A stretch of 64,000 bases of DNA from Saccharopolyspora montiporae (lineage in GTDB: Bacteria > Actinomycetota > Actinomycetes > Mycobacteriales > Pseudonocardiaceae): positions 124,001 to 188,000 of the forward strand of contig NZ_JADEYC010000014.1 in NCBI RefSeq assembly GCF_015209505.1. Direction: 5' to 3'. Each line of letters opens with the position of its first letter. The stretch's first letter is position 1. This document shows, in pieces, positions 1-6,687 of this stretch. The translations under genes were made by a program, and so were the position numbers. Under the pieces are notes generated by a model. It had not been told where the DNA came from and made no database searches. It saw only the letters and a program-made list of their open reading frames with translations.

Positions 1-678
1 GCGCAGATCAAGGACCCGGCCAGCCGGGACGGCTATGCCGCCAAGCTGGCCTGGTGGGCGGGCTGGAACGACGAGAACCAGGTGGTGCGCCGGGTCCGCG
101 AGTCGTCCGGCGCGCCGGTCAAGCCGAACCGCAAGCGCCCGCGCCGGGACACCGGCCAGCAGTCGCTGGGCGTGGAGGCCGAGCTGCCCCAGCGCCCGCC
201 CAGGCATGATCCGCGCTGGCTGCAGCGCGAGGCGCTCAAGGCCGCTCTGCAGGTTCCGGCGCTGGCCGGTCCGGTGTACGACGCGCTGCCGGAGGACGCG
301 TTCACCGAGCCCCTCTACGCCGAGCTGCACCGCGCGGTGCTCGCCGCCGGCGGGACGACCTGCGGGCTGGCCGGCGCGGAGTTCGTGGACGCGATCGGTC
401 AGCAGTGCGCGAGCCAGCCCGCGCGGTCGCTGCTGACCGGGCTGGCGGTCGAGCAGCTGGAGATGAAGTCGGCCGACGACCCGAAGTACGTCTCCGCGAT
501 CGTCGCCCGGCTGCAGGAGCAGCTGGTGAGCGGGCAGATCGCGGACATCAAGTCGAAGGTGCAGCGCATGTCGCCGCTGGAGGACGCGGAGGAGTACAAC
601 GCGCTGTTCGGCGATCTCGTCGCGCTGGAGGGCTACCGCAAGGCGCTGCTGGAGCAGGCGATGGGCGGTTTCGAATGA
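1..678 (+). CDS. dnaG: DNA primase DnaG, C-terminal part (5' end outside window)
   Basis: The reading frame is open from the first base and ends at TGA 676-678, giving the last 225 residues. The catalytic Toprim core is not in the window. What is visible is the end of the linker followed by the C-terminal helical domain that in primases contacts the replicative helicase DnaB. Supporting stretches are DPRWLQREALKAALQ, the acidic EDAFTEPLYAELHRAV, and the final helix EEYNALFGDLVALEGYRKAL, which matches the usual end of actinobacterial DnaG. The role is RNA primer synthesis at the replication fork. The stop codon overlaps the ATG of the next gene (ATGA), so the two are probably co-translated. 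Assignment is by family resemblance without the catalytic part. Confidence 0.88.
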   Translation, partial: AQIKDPASRDGYAAKLAWWAGWNDENQVVRRVRESSGAPVKPNRKRPRRDTGQQSLGVEAELPQRPPRHDPRWLQREALKAALQVPALAGPVYDALPEDAFTEPLYAELHRAVLAAGGTTCGLAGAEFVDAIGQQCASQPARSLLTGLAVEQLEMKSADDPKYVSAIVARLQEQLVSGQIADIKSKVQRMSPLEDAEEYNALFGDLVALEGYRKALLEQAMGGFE

Positions 679-1208
679 TCGCGCCGCTGCGCAGGCTGGT
701 GCGCCGGCTGTCCGGCGGCGGAGTTCCGGACGGTTTCGCGGGGGAGCTGGCCGCCGACGAGCACGTGCTGGCGTCCGCGCGCACCGCGGACGGCGGGGTG
801 CTGCTGGCGAGCCGGTTGGGCGTGTGGCTGCCGGAGGGGCGGCGGGTCGGCTGGCACCTGCTGAGCAAGGTCTCCTGGAATTCCGGTTCGTTGTCGGTGA
901 TCGAGGCCGAAGAGGTGGACGCGGCGGGCGAGGCGGTGCTGCTGCGCGATCTGCCCGCGCGCCGGTTCCGGCTGGCTGAGCCGGGCCGGATCCCGCAGGT
1001 GCTGCGCGAGCGGGTGGACGGGTCGATCCGGTCCCGCGATCACCGCGAGCTGCCCGGCGGCGGGGTGTGGGTCGTGCAGCGCAAGGTGCCCGGCCGGGAC
1101 GGGGTGCTGCTGCAGGTGCGTCCGGATCCGGGCACGGACGAGGCGGCGGTGCGCCGGGTGGCCGCCGAGGTCGCCGATCGGGTCCGCCGCGCGCGCGAAG
1201 CCCGCTGA
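675..1208 (+). CDS. Hypothetical protein coupled to dnaG
   Basis: This 177-residue protein has no family I can name. Its ATG overlaps the dnaG stop codon by four bases, which argues for a real, co-translated gene and fixes the start. It is Arg-rich at the N-terminus (RRLVRRLSGG) and then reads like a small mixed alpha/beta domain without signal peptide or membrane segment. The C-terminal helix is highly charged (VADRVRRAREAR). The frame remains open upstream into dnaG, but that part is out of frame with the primase and is taken as shadow. Similar genes of unknown function directly after dnaG occur in other actinobacteria; this is from general knowledge and was not checked. Confidence 0.75.
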   Translation: MIAPLRRLVRRLSGGGVPDGFAGELAADEHVLASARTADGGVLLASRLGVWLPEGRRVGWHLLSKVSWNSGSLSVIEAEEVDAAGEAVLLRDLPARRFRLAEPGRIPQVLRERVDGSIRSRDHRELPGGGVWVVQRKVPGRDGVLLQVRPDPGTDEAAVRRVAAEVADRVRRAREAR

Positions 1209-1250
1209 CGCTCGTCCCTGACCTGCACAGATGCTGGATCCGGGGGGTGG

Positions 1251-1281
1251 TTGAACCCCGGTGGCGCCGATCGGCTAGAGT
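1251..1281 (+). promoter_or_regulatory. Possible promoter of tRNA-Asn
   Basis: TTGAAC at 1251-1256 and TAGAGT at 1276-1281 lie 19 bp apart, 32 bp before the tRNA. The spacer is slightly long, so this is a weak call. Confidence 0.35.
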
Positions 1282-1313
1282 GGAATCCGTCAGCGGGAGA
1301 GCTGACCGGACGT

Positions 1314-1385
<72 letters not shown>

Positions 1386-1392
1386 CACTTCA

Positions 1393-1421
1393 CCCCAGAT
1401 CTGCGGATCTGGGGTTTTTTT
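1393..1421 (+). terminator. Rho-independent terminator after tRNA-Asn
   Basis: CCCCAGATC (1393-1401) pairs perfectly with GATCTGGGG (1406-1414) around a 4-nt loop, followed by seven T residues (1415-1421). A hairpin plus U-tract this clean is uncommon in such GC-rich DNA. Confidence 0.93.
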
Positions 1422-1971
1422 CTCGTCTACCGCCCCGGTTGCGCGTTTGTGATCACCTCTTGCCGAGGTCGTTGTCCGGGCCTCGGGAGCCCGCAGTGGG
1501 CCCGCCGGACTGCGTTTCCGCCGGTCGCGGACGAGGTGGGGCCCATCACCGCACACCGTGGGACGGCTGCCGGTTCGGGTAATCTCGAAGCACGCGATCA
1601 CGATCGATCGTCGGCGTTCGCACGACACTGCGAGTCGGTGCGCGCCGTCCCGGCAGAGTGGCCAGATCGCGGATGTGCCAAGAGTTTTCGCTCGTCCTGT
1701 CACCTGTTCAGGCGGATGGTCCGGGCGGCGGCTAACGGCGCGGAGCGTCTCTCCGATGCCTTGGTTGTCCGGCTCGCGGGCGCCGGTGCGGACGAGCACG
1801 ATGTGCACAGGCCCTCGTTCGAGGTCCAGGCACACCACCGGTAGTTCCCGCGCGATCGTCGGCGACATCGAACCGTGATCGTGCGGATGCAACGCGCTCT
1901 CCGCTGCGCTCCGTCTCCGGCGCAGCGGGTGTTCCGCCCACGGAGGCAAGCGAAGGACGGGGGAACTCGAC
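1422..1971. other. About 550 bp without a convincing gene
   Basis: Several open frames cross this stretch on both strands, but none has a ribosome binding site with a sensible product. The longest leftward frame runs straight through the tRNA-Asn gene and reads its antisense, a known annotation artefact. No repeat or strong hairpin was seen. It may hold the 5' regulatory region of the small membrane protein gene at 1972. Confidence 0.5.
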
Positions 1972-2178
1972 ATGTCCGCACCGGGTATCGGCAAGCCACC
2001 ACACCTCTCGTTGCCCGATTTCGACGCCGTGACCAGATTGCCGAAACCGATCAAGGCCGTCGTGTACTTGATCGGACTGTCGGTGCTGACGGTGGCCGGC
2101 CTGATCGTATTGGCGGCGACCACCCTGGTCATCGGGCAGCTGTCCGGAGTGTTCGACGTGTTCAGCATGCTCGGCTGA
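1972..2178 (+). CDS. Small membrane protein, 68 residues
   Basis: The ATG at 1972 follows a purine-rich ribosome binding site (GGACGGGGGAA) about seven bases upstream. The protein has a polar N-terminus ending in RLPKPIKA and then one hydrophobic segment of about 28 residues (VVYLIGLSVLTVAGLIVLAA onward). It ends shortly after, consistent with a single-pass inner-membrane protein, N-terminus inside by the positive-inside rule. No family is recognised. A perfect 12-bp hairpin directly downstream (2198-2228) supports an independent transcription unit. It lies between two tRNA genes. Short length makes this less certain than the larger genes. Confidence 0.65.
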   Translation: MSAPGIGKPPHLSLPDFDAVTRLPKPIKAVVYLIGLSVLTVAGLIVLAATTLVIGQLSGVFDVFSMLG

Positions 2179-2197
2179 GCCCGCTCGGCGATTCCCC

Positions 2198-2228
2198 GGG
2201 GCCGGCGCACCGCGGATGCGCCGGCCCC
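2198..2228 (+). terminator. Strong hairpin after the small membrane protein gene
   Basis: GGGGCCGGCGCA (2198-2209) and TGCGCCGGCCCC (2217-2228) form a perfect 12-bp stem with a 7-nt loop. No T-tract follows, which is common for actinobacterial terminators. Confidence 0.7.
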
Positions 2229-2376
2229 GTCTCGTGCCCGCCCCGAGATCGAGGACCCCGCCCGCGCAACGGTGTTCGCGCCGGTCCCGCCCGCTCCGCC
2301 ACGCCCGTGCCGCGCACCCGGAGACCGCTCAGCACCCGGACCTCGCTACGATCGCCGTGGTGTGCACAACACCGCG

Positions 2377-2451
2377 GGGGCAGTAGCTCAGCAGGTCAGA
2401 GCAGCGGACTCATAATCCGTCAGGTCGGGGGTTCAAGTCCCCCCTGCCCCA
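2377..2451 (+). tRNA. tRNA with CAT anticodon (Met elongator or Ile2)
   Basis: A 75-nt cloverleaf: acceptor GGGGCAG (2377-2383) with CTGCCCC (2444-2450), D stem GCTC/GAGC, anticodon stem-loop GCGGA-CTCATAA-TCCGT with anticodon CAT at 2411-2413, and T arm GGGGG-TTCAAGT-CCCCC. The CAT anticodon fits elongator Met or the lysidine-modified Ile2 tRNA, and I cannot separate them without comparison. It is not the initiator, because the first acceptor pair G-C is intact and the anticodon stem lacks three G-C pairs. A TACGAT box at 2347-2352 could be its -10. Its 3' end appears duplicated at about 10006. Confidence 0.93.
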
Positions 2452-2466
2452 CATATCCGCAGGTCA
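2423..2466 (+). repeat. Left attachment-site repeat (3' end of CAT tRNA)
   Basis: The T arm, acceptor strand and 15 bp after the tRNA share ordered blocks with 10006-10045: GGTCGGGG, TTCAAG, CCCTGCCC, CACAT, CGC and GGTCA. The order and spacing fit a decayed direct repeat left by integration of an element into the tRNA gene. Confidence 0.6.
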
Positions 2467-2880
2467 TAGCTTTGCTGACCTTCGTTCGGTAGGACTGGAC
2501 GAGCCGTTCGATCGGTGCACGCCGTCGTCGTTCAACGATGCCGCCGAGACGATGTGCGACGACGCCACCGGATTCCGGTGCGCGATGGACGCGGAGACGT
2601 TGGGAAAGCTGCTGACCTCCTCGCTCCGAAGCGGAGTCGGCGTGATCGGCTTCGGGGTCTGCCGTCGCGCCCGTTCCCGGCGATAAGCCCAGCACCACTG
2701 GCGGAACGCGTCGAAGTCCGCGAATCCGGGGACTTCGACGCATCGGTGCGCCTGGGCGTCGTCCTCCTCGCCGGAGACCCGTCGTACGTACTCGACCAGA
2801 CCGAAGACGTAGACCGCCTCGCCGTGCGGCCGCACGTACACCTGGCCTTCCATGGCCAACACCCAGCTCGCTCGACTCAC
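2464..2880 (-). CDS. Hypothetical protein divergent from the HTH gene
   Basis: This 138-residue protein is of unknown function. The GTG at 2880 is chosen because GAGGGTG lies about seven bases upstream; the frame itself opens a little earlier. The first 85 residues read as a compact domain (GQVYVRPHGEAVYVFGLVEY, then FADFDAFRQWCWAYRRERAR, rich in aromatic residues). The last 50 residues are low-complexity and may be noise or a disordered tail. The end lies 13 bp from the tRNA gene. It is transcribed away from the small HTH gene, with the GGCC repeat array between them, so it may be controlled by that protein. Similar pairs occur in actinobacterial mobile elements, but this is inference. Confidence 0.5.
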   Translation of the reverse strand: MSRASWVLAMEGQVYVRPHGEAVYVFGLVEYVRRVSGEEDDAQAHRCVEVPGFADFDAFRQWCWAYRRERARRQTPKPITPTPLRSEEVSSFPNVSASIAHRNPVASSHIVSAASLNDDGVHRSNGSSSPTERRSAKL

Positions 2881-2903
2881 ACGCACCCTCAAAACGGACA
2901 GAT

Positions 2904-2970
2904 AGGCCAGTCGGGCCAAAGCTATAAGGCCAAACAGGCCCGAAAGGCCAGACAGGCAGCACAGGCCAGT
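2904..2970. repeat. 9-bp GGCC-centred tandem repeats between divergent genes
   Basis: AGGCC-type units begin at 2904, 2913, 2927, 2936, 2945, 2954 (degenerate, AGGCA) and 2963, that is, a strict 9-bp period broken once by the 5-bp insert CTATA at 2922-2926. The insert together with the next unit creates a TATAAG box that could be a -10. The position between divergent genes fits a cooperative operator array. A 9-bp period also keeps codon phase, so coding repeats are the alternative. Confidence 0.6.
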
Positions 2971-2991
2971 GATCCGCCCTGCCTTCGCGGC

Positions 2992-3186
2992 GTGGCCAAG
3001 CGTTTGCTGTCGTCCGGGGAACTGGCGGATGAGCTCGGCATCTCCCGGCGCTCGATCAGCCGCTACGCCGACGAAGGACTCATCTCGGTCGCCCTGACCA
3101 CTCCGGGCGGGCGCTACAAGTTCGACCTGAACACGGTCCGCGAAGAGCTCCGCAAGATGGCACAGGAACGCCGCGACCAGCGATAA
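2992..3186 (+). CDS. Small MerR/excisionase-like helix-turn-helix protein
   Basis: This 64-residue protein consists of little more than a winged helix-turn-helix: SSGELADELGISRRSISRYA is the HTH and VALTTPGGRYKFDLNTVREE is the wing, where the TPGGRYKF pattern is typical of MerR-like DNA-binding domains and of actinobacterial excisionases. The GTG at 2992 gives the usual start (VAKRLLSS); no good ribosome binding site precedes it, so it may be leaderless or start further upstream. The frame is open further left, but that part mirrors the opposite-strand gene. Likely role: DNA binding at the adjacent GGCC repeats, as repressor of the divergent gene or as recombination directionality factor. Confidence 0.7.
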   Translation: MAKRLLSSGELADELGISRRSISRYADEGLISVALTTPGGRYKFDLNTVREELRKMAQERRDQR

Positions 3187-3193
3187 TCACGTC

Positions 3194-3398
3194 GTGCAGA
3201 CCGCCAGGCTCTTCTCCCGTCGATGCGTGCCAGCGACGACAAGGTGTTCACCACCCGAACGCAGTGATCGTGCTCGATGGCGCCTCGGCGTCCCACTTGG
3301 TTCCGGTCCCCGCCAGCACCTACGCGGATCAGCTCGGCCAGGCCTTGCGTGACGGGCTCACCGAGGAGCCGGATCAGGACTTGCCGGACGCGTTGTAG
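3194..3398 (+). pseudogene. Broken PP2C-like phosphatase fragment
   Basis: Two frames together resemble the N-terminus of actinobacterial PP2C-type Ser/Thr phosphatases. The stretch SDDKVFTT is in one frame (from about 3230). PNAVIVLDGASA then continues with PVPASTYADQLGQALRDGL in another, ending at TAG 3396-3398. In intact members the two parts join, with the DGAS motif supplying a metal-binding Asp. A frameshift near 3252 plus the early stop leave no complete domain. The following 300 bp show no recognisable continuation. Confidence 0.5.
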
Positions 3399-3706
3399 CG
3401 CGCCACTGCGGGCCGACACCAGCCAGCAGAGATCCATACCGCGACGTTTACCGGCGACAGTTTGCAGCGAGTATCCGTCTCAGTCCACTGGGTCCGCGGC
3501 TCGCTGACGTCGACGCGCCGAACACGGGACACGGGGAACTGAGTACCCGTGCCTCCACAACTCCGCATGGGCTATGCCCTTACGGATGGTGGGGGCACGT
3601 TGGCCGCGCGTATAGGCTGTGGGGTCCGACCATGCCCGAGCGCCGGACCCCGCGTCCGTCTCCGGCAAGATGACAGTCCGCCTAGCTGATCTTCGTAAGG
3701 ATTGTT
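3399..3706. other. Non-coding stretch before hsdM
   Basis: No supported gene is present. Short open frames exist on both strands without ribosome binding sites. This may hold decayed remains of the PP2C-like gene and the promoter of the R-M operon. Confidence 0.45.
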
Positions 3707-5452
3707 GTGAGCACTCTCGGTAGCTTCATCTGGTCGATCGCCGACCAGCTTCGGGGCCCCTACCGCCCCAATCAGTACGGCAACGTGATCCTGCCGCTGA
3801 CGATCCTGCGTCGCCTGGACTGCATCCTCGAACCCGACCGCGAAACCGTGCGCGAGCTAGCCGCGAAGTTCGGCAACCCGAACCGGCTCAGGGTTGAGGT
3901 CCGCAAGGCCACCGGCCGCTCGTTTTACAACACCTCGAAATACTCGTTCGCGAACCTGCTCGCCGACGCGGACGGCCTCGCCGACAACCTCACCGACTAC
4001 ATCGACCGCTTCTCCGACGACGTCGATGTGTTCACGTACTTCAAGTTCAAGGAGGAGATCGACGCGCTGGAGGCGGCCGGTTTGCTGCGCGAGGTCGTCA
4101 AGTCCTTCGGCGCCATTGACCTGCACCCCGACGAGGTGTCCAACGCGGACATGGGCGACGCGTTCGAATACATCATCCGCAAGTTCAACGAGGCAGCGAA
4201 CGAGACCTCCGGGGACCACTACACCCCACGCGACGCGATCCGGCTGCTGGTCGACATGCTGTTCGCCGAGAAGGACGCCGACCTCACCGAGGCGGAGATT
4301 GTCCGGTCGCTCTACGACCCCACCGCAGGTACCGGCGGCATGCTCTCACTCGCCGAAGAGCACCTGCTCGCGCAGAACCCCGGCGCCAGCCTGAGTTTGT
4401 ACGGCCAGGAGTACAACCCGCAGTCTTACGCCATCTGCAAGTCCGACCTGCTCGCCAAAGGGCACGACGCGACCAACATCGCGTTCGGCAATACGCTGAC
4501 CGATGACGCGTTCAAGAATCGCCAGTTCGACTTCTGCATGTCCAACCCGCCCTACGGTGTGGACTGGAAGCAGTACGCCAAGGCAATCAAGCAGGAGAGC
4601 GAGTCCGCAGGCCCCTACGGCCGCTTCGCGCCCGGCCTCCCCTCCACCTCTGACGGTCAGATGCTGTTTCTGCTGCACCTGGCCCACAAGATGCGCAAGC
4701 CCGAAGACGGAGGCGGTCGGGCGGGGATCGTCATGAACGGTTCCCCGTTGTTCAACGGAGCCGCCGAGTCCGGCCCGTCGAACATCCGCAAGTGGCTGCT
4801 GGAGAACGACCTGGTCGAGGCGATCGTCGCGCTGCCGACCAGTATGTTCTTCAATACCGGCATCGCCACCTACATTTGGATCCTCGACAACACCAAGCAC
4901 CCCGACCGCAAGGGCACGGTCCAGCTCATCGACGGCTCAGAATTCTGGACCAAGATGCGCAAGAGCCTCGGCTCCAAGAACCGTGAGCTCAGCGAGGAAG
5001 ACCGCGCCAACATCGTCAAGCTCTACGCGGACTTCACCGACGCCGATCCGGACACGTCGAAGGTGCTGCGCACCGACGAGTTCGGCTACTGGACCGTCAC
5101 CATCGAACGCCCCCTGCTCGACGACGAAGGCAACCCGGTCGTCGATCGGAAGGGCAAGCCGAAACCGGACGCCAAGAAGCGTGACACCGAGAACGTGCCC
5201 TTCACCTACGGCGGTTCCACCGCTGCCGACGAGGGCCGCACCGAGGTCGTCCAGGCGTACTTCGACACCGAAGTGAAATCACACGTCCCCGACGCCTGGA
5301 TCGACTGGACCAAGATCAAGGTCGGCTACGAGATCCCATTCACTCGGCACTTCTACAAGTACGTGCCACCCCGACCACTCGCCGAGATCGACGCCGATCT
5401 GGAGAAACAGGTCTCGAAGATCCTCGACCTGCTGCGGGAGGTCGAGCAGTGA
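3707..5452 (+). CDS. hsdM: Type I restriction-modification DNA methyltransferase HsdM
   Basis: The protein methylates adenine (N6) in the bipartite target chosen by HsdS and is part of both the M2S methylase and the R2M2S nuclease. The 581 residues match the family. The N-terminal helical HsdM domain occupies about residues 5-130. The SAM-binding motif DPTAGTGG is at 204-211 and the catalytic NPPYG motif IV at 280-284, both intact. The C-terminal tail is charged. The GTG start at 3707 follows AAGGA by about six bases. The stop overlaps the start of hsdS (GTGA), as expected for an operon with fixed stoichiometry. The gene lies in the tRNA-linked island and is probably horizontally acquired. 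Confidence 0.96.
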   Translation: MSTLGSFIWSIADQLRGPYRPNQYGNVILPLTILRRLDCILEPDRETVRELAAKFGNPNRLRVEVRKATGRSFYNTSKYSFANLLADADGLADNLTDYIDRFSDDVDVFTYFKFKEEIDALEAAGLLREVVKSFGAIDLHPDEVSNADMGDAFEYIIRKFNEAANETSGDHYTPRDAIRLLVDMLFAEKDADLTEAEIVRSLYDPTAGTGGMLSLAEEHLLAQNPGASLSLYGQEYNPQSYAICKSDLLAKGHDATNIAFGNTLTDDAFKNRQFDFCMSNPPYGVDWKQYAKAIKQESESAGPYGRFAPGLPSTSDGQMLFLLHLAHKMRKPEDGGGRAGIVMNGSPLFNGAAESGPSNIRKWLLENDLVEAIVALPTSMFFNTGIATYIWILDNTKHPDRKGTVQLIDGSEFWTKMRKSLGSKNRELSEEDRANIVKLYADFTDADPDTSKVLRTDEFGYWTVTIERPLLDDEGNPVVDRKGKPKPDAKKRDTENVPFTYGGSTAADEGRTEVVQAYFDTEVKSHVPDAWIDWTKIKVGYEIPFTRHFYKYVPPRPLAEIDADLEKQVSKILDLLREVEQ

Positions 5453-6687
5453 CGGAGCCTCTTTGGACGGCGCTGCCCGACAACTGGCAGATCGGGCAGA
5501 TCAAGAACGTCGCGACAGTCACACTCGGCAAGATGCTGCAGAGCAAGGACTCCGGGGGTGATGTATGCGCCCCGTACATGCGGGCCGCCAACGTGCAGCC
5601 CGACGGCGCGCTTTCCCTCGACAACATGAACGAAATGTGGTTCGGCGAAACCGAACTGGACCAGCTGAGCATCCGTTCCGGGGACGTTGTCGTCGTCGAA
5701 GGCGGACAGGGTGGGTTCGGTCGCGCCGCCTATATCCGCGAGGATCTTGCAGGCTGGGGATTCCAGAACTCCATCAACCGACTTCGACCAGTTGACAGCG
5801 AAATCGATGGCCGCTTCATTGCGTTCTACCTGATCGCTCTGCGCGCGAGTGGCTTCATCCGCGCGTACAGCAACGTGGTCTCGATGCCCCACCTCACGGC
5901 CGACAAGCTCGCACGTATTCCGATGCCGCTGCCCCCGCCGGACGAGCAACGCGCCATCGCCGACTACCTCGACCGCGAGACCGCCCGCATCGACACCTTC
6001 ATCGAGGAGCAACAGCGCCTGATCGAGATGCTCCGGGAGCGCCGCCGTGCTGTTCTGACGGCGACGTTCAGCGCGAATGCCGGAACCGAGTCCACGAAGG
6101 TTGGAAGACTGCTGGAAGCTCGTCCTTCCTACGGTGTTCTGGTGCCGTCCTATGTTGAGGAGTCCGAGGGCGTCCCGTTTGTTCGCGCCGGTGACATCTT
6201 GAACCTGGCCCCAGAGCGCCCCATGTTGGCGATCGCACCGGCGCAGTCGGACGATTTTTCGCGCACCAAGCTCTATGGCGGCGAGGTTCTTCTTGGCGTC
6301 GTCGGCAAGATGGGGCAGGCAGCGGTGGCACCGGAGTGGCTCGCAGGCGCGAACGTCGCCCGCGCAGTAGCGGTCCTCCGCTGTAAGAACCCAACTACAA
6401 CGAATCTTCTCTGTGCATGGCTCGGATCCGAGCATTTCCTGCGCCAAGCCGAGTTGGCGACGAGCGGAGACAGCATCCAACCGACCCTCGGAATGAAGGA
6501 TCTCGCTCGCTTTGACATCAACTTGCCGACGGACGCCAACGCCGCTAACGAGTTGGCGGGGCAAACGCGCAGGATCGACACGCTCATCGCCGAGTCCGAG
6601 CAGTTCATCGAGCTGTCGCAGGAGCGCCGCTCGGCGCTAATTTCCGCTGCCGTGACCGGCCAGATCGATGTGCGGGAGGCTGCCTGA
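5449..6687 (+). CDS. hsdS: Type I R-M specificity subunit HsdS
   Basis: HsdS provides DNA sequence recognition for the whole complex. The 412 residues show the canonical plan: a first target recognition domain (about 1-165), a conserved helix (YLDRETARIDTFIEEQQRLI), a second recognition domain (about 205-355) and a second, similar helix (RRIDTLIAESEQFIELSQER). The two helices set the spacing between the half-sites and bind HsdM. The first domain ends in MPLPPPDEQRAIADYL, typical of the family. The start overlaps the hsdM stop and the stop overlaps the hsdR ATG (TGATG). Recognition domains are hypervariable, so the target site cannot be predicted. Confidence 0.95.
   Translation: MTEPLWTALPDNWQIGQIKNVATVTLGKMLQSKDSGGDVCAPYMRAANVQPDGALSLDNMNEMWFGETELDQLSIRSGDVVVVEGGQGGFGRAAYIREDLAGWGFQNSINRLRPVDSEIDGRFIAFYLIALRASGFIRAYSNVVSMPHLTADKLARIPMPLPPPDEQRAIADYLDRETARIDTFIEEQQRLIEMLRERRRAVLTATFSANAGTESTKVGRLLEARPSYGVLVPSYVEESEGVPFVRAGDILNLAPERPMLAIAPAQSDDFSRTKLYGGEVLLGVVGKMGQAAVAPEWLAGANVARAVAVLRCKNPTTTNLLCAWLGSEHFLRQAELATSGDSIQPTLGMKDLARFDINLPTDANAANELAGQTRRIDTLIAESEQFIELSQERRSALISAAVTGQIDVREAA

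Noticed and set aside
2420..2962. Leftward open frame ending in GQGGLEPPT
   Set aside because: It is antisense of the CAT tRNA; the overlapping frame 2464-2880 has the better ribosome binding site and composition.
2515..2991. Upstream extension of the small HTH gene
   Set aside because: This part mirrors the opposite-strand hypothetical gene and the GGCC repeats; the translated stretch has no domain and no start signal.
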